Positions 13,140 through 20,723 of a DNA stretch of 38,724 bases are shown in pieces. A model generated the notes under the pieces. That model was not told the origin of the DNA. It made no database searches and worked only from the letters and a program-made list of their open reading frames with translations. The first letter of the stretch is position 1. Each line of letters starts with the position of its first letter. The position numbers and the translations under genes were made by a program. This DNA is from a virus, in IMG/VR virus record IMGVR_UViG_3300027896_000101, positions 1 to 38,724 of that record; one strand, 5' to 3'.

Positions 13140-15079
13140 CAGACACGATTAAAGCCTTTGGACAAAGATTACTGGGCTATAAGATACCCATAGGACCGCG
13201 TGGAGGCACAGGCTTCTATGAGATGCTTGCTCCCCCGTCCTGGGGGTATCAGACTTATCTTAAAGCCTATGGCGAGATCGGATGGCTGTATGCCTGTTGT
13301 ACTTCAATCTCTCATGCGGTTGCAAAACAGCCGTGGCATTTGTATAACTCAATGCCCGATGGAGACAGGGAAGAAATTGACACCCATCCGCTCATTGATC
13401 TGTTGAGGCGCCCTAATCCTTTCCAGACGCGGTATCAGTTCTTCTACTTGACGCAGCTCTACATCAACCTGGTAGGTGAAGCGTTTTGGCAGATAAATTA
13501 CAACAAGAAGGGTTATCCAGCAGAGATGTGGTTGGCCCCGCCTGCATTCATGGTGGTTGTGCCTTCACAGACAAATTATATAGACCACTATGAGTTCAGG
13601 CGTCAAGGCGAGGTAGTACGCTTTGATGTCGATGAAATCATTCATATTTTCACGCCGAACCCCCTCAATCCGTTTCGGGGTATATCACCGGCAATGGCTC
13701 TGACGACAGACCTTGACTCGGAACGTTTTGCCTCCCGCCATCAGCAGAGACTATTCTACAATGACGGGACGCCTGGTTTTATGCTTGAGTTCCCAGATAT
13801 GCCGCCATCTGAGGAACGCAAGAATCTTATGGTTGAGTGGGACGAAAGGCATAGGGGATTCCGTAATGCTCACCGGGTAGGCTTCTTATGGGGCGGCGCC
13901 AAGGCAAATACTATAGCCCTGAATAACCGTGAGATGGAATTCGAGAAGCTGAGGAAGTTGGGCAAGGATGTTATTCTAGGCGCTTATGGTGTGCCTCAAT
14001 CAGTATTGGGCATCAGCGAGAATGTCAACCGTGCCAATGCTGAGGCCGCGCAGTACACTTACGCAGAGCAGGTGATTCAACCGAAGTTGGTAGCACTACG
14101 CGAGCCTCAGAACGAAAGCCTATGCCCTCTATTTGAGGACGGATTGGAACTGGACTTTGAGAATCCGGTGCCTGAGAATGTCGAAATGCAGGCTACGCAG
14201 GTACGCGAGGATTTCAAAGCAGGTATTATTACGCGTCAGGAAGCTAGGTCAGCGCGAGAATATGATCCCGAGGCTTCACTGGGCGATACATTCCTGATCT
14301 CGGTCAATGTTCAGGAAGTCCCGGTAGGCCAGATTGCTACGCCGCCGGCAGCGCCAGCCTTCCCCAAGTCAAAGGCGATTCGTATAGCTGACAAAGAGGC
14401 ATTCTGGAAACGTCACATAGAGAATACCGAATCCTATGAAAAGATGATGATAGATGAGCTGAGGACCATGTGGAAGGCGCAGAAGGGCGAAGCGGTAGAT
14501 GCAGTCAGACGAAATGCCCAAGCCTTGATTGACCTTGATAAAGCCAAGAAGCACTATGCGAAGGAAATCGAGCCTATCATGGCCGAAGTGATGCTCTCTG
14601 CTATGAAACATGGCTATGACCACGTAGCACCTCAGAGCCCACACAAGATACTCAAACAACCGAGCGAACTCAACTCTACAGCTCTACGCTGGCTTAAGAG
14701 CCGTATCATGTGGGCTTCAGCGGAGGTAGGCGAGCAGACTGCGGACCTACTGGCTCAGGCTTTGTCTGATGGCTATGCAGCAGGGGAGAGCATAGACAAG
14801 ATAGCGAAGCGGGTTGAGGATGTATTCGGATTCAGCGATGAAGTCCGGGCCCTCAGGATAGCGCGCACTGAAATCATGGCGGCTTCCAATGAAGGGGCTT
14901 TGCAGGGCTATGCAGATAGCGGAGTCGTCGAAGAAGTGGAATTCCATGCAGCTATAGATGAACGAGTCTGTGCTGATTGCTCTGACATGGACGGTGATGT
15001 AGAGACCTTGGAAGATGCCAGTCATGTACTCCCCTTGCATGTGTCGTGTAGGTGCATTTGGCTGCCGCTAGTGGGATAA
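13130..15079 (+). CDS. portal protein fused to a MuF-type minor head domain
   Basis: A 649-residue protein. The first roughly 400 residues have the HK97-type portal pattern (WLYACCTSISHAVAKQPWHLY, LLRRPNPFQTRYQFFYL, MWLAPPAFM, FDVDEIIHIFTPNP, FRGISP, VPQSVLGISENVNRANAEAA). A charged helical segment follows, then a MuF/SPP1-gp7-like domain at about 570-649 with IARTEIMAASNEGALQGY, Cys-x2-Cys (VCADCSDMDG) and LPLHVSCRC. Portal and MuF proteins are usually separate genes that work together at the head vertex. Reading is continuous, so this is a true fusion. The portal forms the DNA channel; MuF domains may be injected or help head maturation. Confidence 0.92.
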   Translation: MPITDTIKAFGQRLLGYKIPIGPRGGTGFYEMLAPPSWGYQTYLKAYGEIGWLYACCTSISHAVAKQPWHLYNSMPDGDREEIDTHPLIDLLRRPNPFQTRYQFFYLTQLYINLVGEAFWQINYNKKGYPAEMWLAPPAFMVVVPSQTNYIDHYEFRRQGEVVRFDVDEIIHIFTPNPLNPFRGISPAMALTTDLDSERFASRHQQRLFYNDGTPGFMLEFPDMPPSEERKNLMVEWDERHRGFRNAHRVGFLWGGAKANTIALNNREMEFEKLRKLGKDVILGAYGVPQSVLGISENVNRANAEAAQYTYAEQVIQPKLVALREPQNESLCPLFEDGLELDFENPVPENVEMQATQVREDFKAGIITRQEARSAREYDPEASLGDTFLISVNVQEVPVGQIATPPAAPAFPKSKAIRIADKEAFWKRHIENTESYEKMMIDELRTMWKAQKGEAVDAVRRNAQALIDLDKAKKHYAKEIEPIMAEVMLSAMKHGYDHVAPQSPHKILKQPSELNSTALRWLKSRIMWASAEVGEQTADLLAQALSDGYAAGESIDKIAKRVEDVFGFSDEVRALRIARTEIMAASNEGALQGYADSGVVEEVEFHAAIDERVCADCSDMDGDVETLEDASHVLPLHVSCRCIWLPLVG

Positions 15080-15080
15080 G

Positions 15081-15509
15081 ATGCCTAAACTCTTAATCGT
15101 TGCGCTCTGTTGTGTCCTGGTAAGTATAGCTTGCTGCGCGCCTGCTCATATTGGCAACAAGGTAACTTATACCGTCACAGTGCAGGCTACTAACATACTC
15201 AACTTTGATGCTGCCAACTATGACATTATCTATAACCAGAGCATGGTCGCTGTAGGAAGCGTAGGTAACGGTAGGATCGGCAGTACCGTCATTCCTGTAG
15301 TTATGTGGAAGGTCATAAAGCCTAGAGATATTAGGATCATAAACGATATGCCCAATTTGCGAGATGTTTCAGGAAGTGGCTACCTGGCGCGGATAACGTT
15401 TTTAGCTATCAACAGGGGCACTCCGAAATTCAGTCTTAGCAACATTGTATTGAGCAATACAACCGCTAATCTGATTTCACCGCAAACAATCAGCTTATTG
15501 GTTAAGTAG
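15081..15509 (+). CDS. exported cohesin-like protein (possible lipoprotein)
   Basis: Residues 1-20 form a signal peptide (LLIVALCCVLVSIACCAP) with Cys18/Cys19 as possible lipidation sites, although the box is not canonical. The mature part follows the cohesin-fold pattern: NFDAANYDIIYNQSMVAVGSV, then a strand with PVVMWKV, then GSGYLARITFLAINRGTPKFSLSN. Cohesin-like modules bind partner domains or ligands at cell surfaces. Location inside the head operon, two bases after the portal-MuF stop, is unexpected for an exported protein. It could be a moron affecting the cell envelope. Domain call by eye. Confidence 0.65.
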   Translation: MPKLLIVALCCVLVSIACCAPAHIGNKVTYTVTVQATNILNFDAANYDIIYNQSMVAVGSVGNGRIGSTVIPVVMWKVIKPRDIRIINDMPNLRDVSGSGYLARITFLAINRGTPKFSLSNIVLSNTTANLISPQTISLLVK

Positions 15510-15515
15510 GCAAAG

Positions 15516-15713
15516 ATGTTATTAGGCGAAAGAGAAAAGCAGATGTTGGAACTGGTTGCTCAGGGATATAGCTGGAAAGAAGTATCGACGATGATGCACT
15601 GTGCAACTGGTACGACCAAAAATCGGATGGTAGCGGTGTTTCAGAAATTAGGAGCCAAGACGAGAACGCATGCGGTAGTGATTGCTATACAGCGCGGAGA
15701 ATTGATTGTATAA
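15516..15713 (+). CDS. LuxR/GerE-type HTH peptide
   Basis: A 65-residue stand-alone helix-turn-helix: GEREKQMLELVAQGYSWKEV, then a recognition-helix region and VFQKLGAKTRTHAVVIAIQRGEL. This is the LuxR C-terminal domain without a sensor domain. It is encoded inside the head operon between an exported protein and the protease. It may regulate phage or host transcription. The last eight bases overlap the next gene and provide its ribosome site. Confidence 0.78.
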   Translation: MLLGEREKQMLELVAQGYSWKEVSTMMHCATGTTKNRMVAVFQKLGAKTRTHAVVIAIQRGELIV

Positions 15714-17511
15714 AGAACTGATAGAGAGATATTCCACTCCACAACTATCCGTCTATTTCGTTGACGGGGCTTATATCCGTAGCCATCCCGAGGAGTTCGG
15801 CGAGGATGCAGAGGAATTTACCGAGGATGGACATTGGCTACGGTATCCCTGGATTCCCGAACACGAGGAGTGGATTGATACCTCTAACTCAGACGAATTG
15901 CCATTTATCCTGCTTCATGGCTTGCACGAGATCAATGCCATGATAGAGATGATTAACGCCTTGGATAGCGCACCTACTTCTGAGCAAGTAGAGGAGATTT
16001 ATGACATTTGTCATACAGATGCCAATGTGCCTGAACAGGAAGCGCGCCACAACCCTGACCAGGCCGACAGCATGATAATAGCTGAGCTTAATAAATTAAG
16101 TAGTCGGTCATTGGAGAGCAAGATGAGCAGAACAAAAATAGCCACTAAGAAAACCCTCGAGATAGTCTACAAGACCTTGAGGCCAACAATAATCAAGGCC
16201 GATGACAAGACGGGCATCATCGATATGCTGATCCCCATGTCCACGGGCACTGAGGACAGGTCGGAAGAGGTTATCTTGCCCTCTGCCTGGACTAAGCGCC
16301 TGCCGGAGTTCAAGAAGCGGGCTATCTTGGTTAGCTCGCACAACTACGGCGACCTGCGCAAGCAAATCGGGGAGCTACTTGAATTGAAGGTAGACAAAGA
16401 GGGCCTTTATGCCAAGCCGCAATACTACATCAACCAGGGCAACGACGAGGCTGACTGGGGTTACAAACTAGCTTCTAAGGGCATGGCGGCGTACTCAGTG
16501 GGATTCAAGCCGTGGGATTTTGAAGAAGGTATGGCTCCTGATGAACCGTCTATCACCTATACCGATTGCGAACTATTGGAAATCTCCCACGTTATTGTTC
16601 CCTGCAATCAGGAGTCCATACAGGGCATGAGGGGCAAGAGCAAAATCATGGATTCGGTGCTTGATGATATGCAGGCCAATTTGCAGGACTTGAACCCGCC
16701 TATGACCAAAGGCGCACTGCCATACCACAAAACTTCGTTAGCTCCCGAGGACACAACCTGGGATGCTGGCGTAGAAGTCAAGAAGGCGGAAATATCTGAC
16801 CTCAAGGCTATGTGCGCCTGGGTAGGCGGAGACCCCGAGAATAAAAGCTCATATAAACTGCCCCACCATAAGGCGGATGGGGAACACGCCTGCGTATGGA
16901 AGGGTGTTGCTGCTGCAGCGGCTGTTTTGCAAGGTGGCCGTGGTGGCGCAGATATAGATGATGTTGATGCAGTGAAAGCCCATATCGCTAAACACTATGG
17001 CGACTTCGACAAGGGTGATCCGCCGTGGAAGAAAGATGCACAACCCCCGAAGAAGAAACTTACTCAGGCCCAGATACGGGACGAGATGGATTACCTGATA
17101 TTGGCGATTGATGAGTCAGGGATAGCGGAGGAGACAAAAGATATGGCAGATAAATTGATTAAGCGCATAACGGGCGGCGACACGCCTGTAAAGATTGAAC
17201 AGAAGGCCGAGGACAACATCAAGATTATCCGCGCTGCATGTAAAGAGGCCATTCAAGAGTGTGACAAGCACCACGAGGGACATAGTAAGACTCTGAAGGG
17301 CATCGAAACAAAGCTGGATGAGATGATGAAGTCCACGGACATAAAAGTCAAGTGTGAGTGTGAGGGCTGCGATGTTCCAGAGTGCGATTGCATCGGAGAC
17401 GAGTGTAAAGATCCCACTTGCGATTGCAAATGCCACGACGAGAAGAGGATCAGGGCCATCATAGAGCGCACGGTATCAAAGGTTGTCGAAAAGAAAATTG
17501 GAGGTCAGTAA
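15706..17511 (+). CDS. multidomain prohead protease with N-terminal extension and Cys-rich tail
   Basis: A 601-residue protein from TTG at 15706, with GGAG six bases upstream. Residues 12-85 are an extra domain (VYFVDGAYIRSHPEE, HWLRYPWIPEHEEWID) seen elsewhere in phage head clusters. Residues about 145-310 are an HK97/U35 prohead protease: His212 in VSSHNYGD and Ser264 in AAYSVGF. Residues 355-441 form another domain (SYKLPHHK, AHIAKHYGD, DPPW). The C-terminal third is helical, scaffold-like, and ends with nine Cys between residues 550 and 576. The protease would mature the capsid encoded immediately downstream. Confidence 0.88.
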   Translation: MYKELIERYSTPQLSVYFVDGAYIRSHPEEFGEDAEEFTEDGHWLRYPWIPEHEEWIDTSNSDELPFILLHGLHEINAMIEMINALDSAPTSEQVEEIYDICHTDANVPEQEARHNPDQADSMIIAELNKLSSRSLESKMSRTKIATKKTLEIVYKTLRPTIIKADDKTGIIDMLIPMSTGTEDRSEEVILPSAWTKRLPEFKKRAILVSSHNYGDLRKQIGELLELKVDKEGLYAKPQYYINQGNDEADWGYKLASKGMAAYSVGFKPWDFEEGMAPDEPSITYTDCELLEISHVIVPCNQESIQGMRGKSKIMDSVLDDMQANLQDLNPPMTKGALPYHKTSLAPEDTTWDAGVEVKKAEISDLKAMCAWVGGDPENKSSYKLPHHKADGEHACVWKGVAAAAAVLQGGRGGADIDDVDAVKAHIAKHYGDFDKGDPPWKKDAQPPKKKLTQAQIRDEMDYLILAIDESGIAEETKDMADKLIKRITGGDTPVKIEQKAEDNIKIIRAACKEAIQECDKHHEGHSKTLKGIETKLDEMMKSTDIKVKCECEGCDVPECDCIGDECKDPTCDCKCHDEKRIRAIIERTVSKVVEKKIGGQ

Positions 17512-17512
17512 G

Positions 17513-18760
17513 ATGGAAATGACAGCAGAACAGATCGCAGAGATAGCGGCTAAGGCTGCTACCGACGCGGTGGATAAGGCAAACTTAAAGCCTATCCGAA
17601 CTAAACCAAACCTTGCGGCTGCGGTGGCAGGTGCAAGCGGCGGAGAAGTGACACTAGATGAGGCCGACCAGAAATGGCCCAACATGGGTGAGTTCTTGCA
17701 TAAGGTCAAGGACTATGAGATCACAAAGGGGGCGAGTTTCGACCCCAGGCTACGCCGCAAGACAGTTCCAACAGGTGGCGGTGAGATGATTCCTGCGGAG
17801 GGCGGCTTTCTCGTCGCCCAGGAATTCATACCGCAGCTGATAACCCGAACCTGGAATACGGGCGTACTCCCCAAGCTCTGCCAGAAGCAGCAGGTAGGCC
17901 CGAACTTCAACGGTGTGAAGATTCCGGCCATAGATGAGACAAGCCGTGCTAATGGATACCGCTGGGGCGGAGTGAGGGCCTACTGGGCAGGCGAGGGCGC
18001 CACATTGACTCCCTCGAAGCCTGGATTCCGGCAAATCTCGGTTGAGTTGCAGAAACTCATAGGTCTTTGCTATGTCACCGATGAGCTTTTGCAGGACAGT
18101 GTAGCCCTTGAGGGTTACATCAACACATGGTTCCCGCTGGAGTTTGGCTTCAAGATGGACGATGCCCTAATCAACGGCGATGGCTCCGGCAAGCCTTTGG
18201 GCTTTATGAAGTCTCCAGCGCTGCTTTCCGTAGCGAAGGAAACAGGACAGGCATCAGCTACAGTCGTTGCCGAGAACATCATAAATATGTGGGCGAGGAT
18301 GTGGGCGCCATCAAGGGCTAATGCAATCTGGATGATAGCACAGGATGTTGAACCTGCACTGGCGAAGATGGCAATAGCCGTAGGCACAGGCGGCATCCCG
18401 GTGTACTTCCCGATGGGTTCTGGTCCTTGGGGTTCACTGGCAGGGACGCCTATCGTAAGCAACGCGGCTTACGCGACCGCAACGGGCGGAACCCTTTACG
18501 GCAGGCCAGTGTACGTGATGGAGCAATGCCAGACGCTCGGCACTACAGGAGACATCCTGCTGGTTGACCCGACTCAATACCTGATTATCGAGAAGGGCGA
18601 CATGACCATGGCTTCATCCATTCATGTGCAGTTCGTAACGGATGAAACAGCCTTCCGGTGGACCTACAGGGTCAACGGAGTCCCGATCTGGCACAGCTAT
18701 TTGACTCCCTTCACTGGGAGCAACACCCTGAGCCCGTACATCAAACTGGATGCCCGGTAG
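17513..18760 (+). CDS. major capsid protein (HK97 fold)
   Basis: A 415-residue coat protein from the ATG at 17513 with GGAGG eight bases upstream. The N-terminal 70 residues are helical and charged (delta-domain-like). Then come the HK97-fold regions: GGGEMIPAEGGFLVAQEFIPQL, AYWAGEGATLTPSKPGFRQI, ELLQDSVALEGYI, INGDGSGKPLGFM, GSLAGTPIV and DETAFRWTYRVNGVP. It assembles the icosahedral shell with the protease/scaffold encoded just upstream. Whether the delta region is cleaved is inferred from the family. Confidence 0.93.
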   Translation: MEMTAEQIAEIAAKAATDAVDKANLKPIRTKPNLAAAVAGASGGEVTLDEADQKWPNMGEFLHKVKDYEITKGASFDPRLRRKTVPTGGGEMIPAEGGFLVAQEFIPQLITRTWNTGVLPKLCQKQQVGPNFNGVKIPAIDETSRANGYRWGGVRAYWAGEGATLTPSKPGFRQISVELQKLIGLCYVTDELLQDSVALEGYINTWFPLEFGFKMDDALINGDGSGKPLGFMKSPALLSVAKETGQASATVVAENIINMWARMWAPSRANAIWMIAQDVEPALAKMAIAVGTGGIPVYFPMGSGPWGSLAGTPIVSNAAYATATGGTLYGRPVYVMEQCQTLGTTGDILLVDPTQYLIIEKGDMTMASSIHVQFVTDETAFRWTYRVNGVPIWHSYLTPFTGSNTLSPYIKLDAR

Positions 18761-18797
18761 ACCGAAGGCTGAGAGAAATTAACACGGAGGGAATGAA

Positions 18798-19286
18798 ATG
18801 AGTCTACTCTTAGAACAAAAACTGCGGGCAGTAACCGTTAAGGCGCCGATTGCGATTGCGAATGGCACGGCGGTTTACTCTTCGCCTATCAATGCAGGCA
18901 AATGCAGCCAGGTGGAGTTTGTCATTAGCTTTGGCGCTATAGTGGGCGATACGATGGTGATAACCGTGCTGGAGCAGACTACCGCCACCGTATCAGGTGG
19001 CACGGCTGTACCATTCAGGTATCGCCTGAGTGCTGCGGCTGGTACTGATACCTGGGGCGCGGTGACAGTAGTTTCGACGGGGGCTACAGGCGTCACACTC
19101 ACAAACTCGACTAACGACAACATGACGCTGGTTATCGACATCAACCCGGCAGAGCTGGATGACGGTTATCCGTACATCGGAATCTGCTTTGATGGCGGAG
19201 CAAGCACTAGCGCAACGGTAGTCGGGGCAATAGCTCTTTGTGAGCCGAAGTACCCGGAGAAGACACCGCTGACGCTGCATACCTAG
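18798..19286 (+). CDS. capsid-associated beta-rich protein 1 (decoration candidate)
   Basis: A 162-residue Thr/Ala/Val-rich beta protein. Strands such as SQVEFVISFGAIVGDTMVIT and NMTLVIDINPAEL alternate with short turns; the C-terminal part has YIGICFDGGAST. CGGAGGG precedes the ATG. Position directly after the major capsid gene suggests a head decoration or head-fibre role. Two more small beta-rich genes follow, each after a structured gap. Confidence 0.68.
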   Translation: MSLLLEQKLRAVTVKAPIAIANGTAVYSSPINAGKCSQVEFVISFGAIVGDTMVITVLEQTTATVSGGTAVPFRYRLSAAAGTDTWGAVTVVSTGATGVTLTNSTNDNMTLVIDINPAELDDGYPYIGICFDGGASTSATVVGAIALCEPKYPEKTPLTLHT

Positions 19287-19290
19287 AAAC

Positions 19291-19398
19291 ATGAAAAAGA
19301 GTAAGGATAAGAGGGAGCGTGTAAAAGCGCTCCCCCAGCCCTGCAAGCATCGGGCAATACTTAGCCCGATAAAGACTAAAGGGCAAACCATGCCCTAG
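19291..19398 (+). CDS. possible 35-residue basic peptide
   Basis: ATG at 19291 opens a frame MKKSKDKRERVKALPQPCKH... to TAG at 19396-19398. It is very basic and has no ribosome site. It overlaps three consecutive RNA hairpins, so the region is more likely structured noncoding RNA; the ORF is recorded only as a possibility. Confidence 0.2.
   Translation: MKKSKDKRERVKALPQPCKHRAILSPIKTKGQTMP
19313..19396 (+). ncRNA. array of three perfect hairpins between capsid-region genes
   Basis: Three stems occur in 84 bases: GGGAGCG/CGCTCCC (19313-19319 with 19328-19334), ATCGGGC/GCCCGAT (19349-19355 with 19364-19370) and AGGGCA/TGCCCT (19380-19385 with 19391-19396). A weaker AACC/GGTT stem follows before the next GGAGG site. 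No T-runs follow, so this is not a simple terminator. It may stabilise or process the capsid-region mRNA. Confidence 0.5.
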
Positions 19399-19428
19399 AA
19401 ACCGCAAGGTATGGGTTAGGAGGCAAAA

Positions 19429-19959
19429 ATGCCAGTAACATTGATTGGCTCAAAGTGGTCAAGTGGCGACTTAGTATTCTACGACATTGCTACGGGGACC
19501 GCTATTATGACCATATACCATAGTACCACTGGGGTAGCAATTCCTACGCTGACAACGAGCAGCACCTTGGCACCCAATGAGCAGTTGATTCCAAGCGGGC
19601 AAATAGATGCAAACCATTGTACGGATAGGTTTATGTGGACTTGTCCGGCGGGATGGACTGCGGGCTGCACGGTCGTAGGGATTGCCTTTTGCCAGAGTGT
19701 CGTCGAGGCGACGGGTGCAAGTTCAACTTGTATGCCTCGGAAAGTGCCGTCTGGAACAGCCATCGCGGCTGGCTCTTCTCTATTGGCTGCTGCGCTGAAT
19801 CTGAAAACAGGCGTGACGGCGAACACGATATGTAGCTGTAGCTTAAATGCTACACCTGCGAACTTAGTTTTGGCGGCAACTGATAGCATCGCACTCGATT
19901 TCACCAATGCGCTAACTGAGTACATTGGTGAATGCACGATTTACGTGCAAAAGAACTAA
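19429..19959 (+). CDS. capsid-associated beta-rich protein 2
   Basis: A 176-residue protein, Thr/Ala/Ser-rich with six to eight Cys (for example CTDRFMWTCPAGWTAGC and ICSCSLNA), probably a beta sandwich. AGGAGG is six bases before the ATG. The general character matches the neighbouring genes at 18798 and 20068: small, hydrophobic-strand-rich, no signal peptide. Probable virion surface protein; no family recognised. Confidence 0.65.
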   Translation: MPVTLIGSKWSSGDLVFYDIATGTAIMTIYHSTTGVAIPTLTTSSTLAPNEQLIPSGQIDANHCTDRFMWTCPAGWTAGCTVVGIAFCQSVVEATGASSTCMPRKVPSGTAIAAGSSLLAAALNLKTGVTANTICSCSLNATPANLVLAATDSIALDFTNALTEYIGECTIYVQKN

Positions 19960-19975
19960 GGAGCGTAACTGGGCC

Positions 19976-20042
19976 GGGTGGCGATCACCCTATGATTCAG
20001 GGAAGCGGGCGGGCCTTGTCCTCCTTTCGTCCCGCCCGCTTC
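19976..20042 (+). promoter_or_regulatory. GC-rich hairpins in the 19960-20067 gap
   Basis: A small stem GGGTG/CACCC comes first. A 12-bp perfect stem (20002-20013 with 20031-20042, GAAGCGGGCGGG and its complement) follows, closing a 17-base loop. The loop holds TCCTCCTTTCG, which resembles the 16S anti-Shine-Dalgarno end. No U-tract follows. It may pause or partly terminate transcription between two virion genes, or interact with the downstream ribosome site. Confidence 0.6.
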
Positions 20043-20067
20043 GTGATTCTAACAATGGAGGTCAATT

Positions 20068-20514
20068 ATGACCGTAATGTTTGCACATGGATTCGATGAA
20101 ACCATAGAAAAGACGGATGGCAGTGTCCTGAATGGTGAAGACGATCTCTTTACTATTGCAGGCGGGCCAATTCTGATTACTGAGTTTGTGGGCATAGTTA
20201 CTACTGATATAGGTGGGGCTGCTAACTGCCATATAGACGCAGCAGTTACTACCCCTTCAGCCACTACAGCCCTGTCAACGAACGTTGCGATAGATACGGA
20301 TGCTGCCGGCACATCTTACACATTCACGACTGCTAGCACGGCTGTCCTAACACCTACAACCGCAGGTGTGCTTGAAGTAATACCGCGTATTGCGTGGCTA
20401 ATGCCCATTGGGACTATTCAGGCGCATTGTTCGGCAGCACAGACAGGCAATATCAAGTGGTATATGAAATACACCAAGCTGTCCCAGTATAGCGTGGTGG
20501 CGGCGGCAGCTTAA
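20068..20514 (+). CDS. capsid-associated beta-rich protein 3
   Basis: A 148-residue protein with strands ILITEFVGIVTTDIGG, NCHIDAAVTTP and SYTFTTASTAVLTPT, and an aromatic C-terminus (IKWYMKYTKLSQYSVV). GGAGG precedes the ATG. Likely a head decoration or head-fibre protein by position and composition. Its stop overlaps the next start (TAATG). Confidence 0.62.
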   Translation: MTVMFAHGFDETIEKTDGSVLNGEDDLFTIAGGPILITEFVGIVTTDIGGAANCHIDAAVTTPSATTALSTNVAIDTDAAGTSYTFTTASTAVLTPTTAGVLEVIPRIAWLMPIGTIQAHCSAAQTGNIKWYMKYTKLSQYSVVAAAA

Positions 20515-20723
20515 TGCCTAGTATGCCGGGGCAGAATTCAGGGGCTTCAGGATATGAACTTCTCGCTATGCGTAAGTCTGCCGAGGAAATGATGGCCTAT
20601 CAGCGCCAGGACTGTCCTTTCTGCGCGTGGCCTTTGCAGGAAAGCCCGGACCGAATCCTGCACTGTCGCTTTTGCGGGTGGACTGATACTTCACCGATAA
20701 TCAGGAACGTACCGAGGCCATAA
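20514..20723 (+). CDS. 69-residue zinc-ribbon protein
   Basis: Two knuckles, DCPFCAWPL and HCRFCGWTD, separated by about 15 residues form a classical zinc ribbon. The N-terminal part is Met/Gly/Ser-rich. It is coupled to both neighbours by one-base overlaps. Small zinc-ribbon genes recur among head-tail genes of other siphophages; the function is unknown. Confidence 0.75.
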   Translation: MPSMPGQNSGASGYELLAMRKSAEEMMAYQRQDCPFCAWPLQESPDRILHCRFCGWTDTSPIIRNVPRP

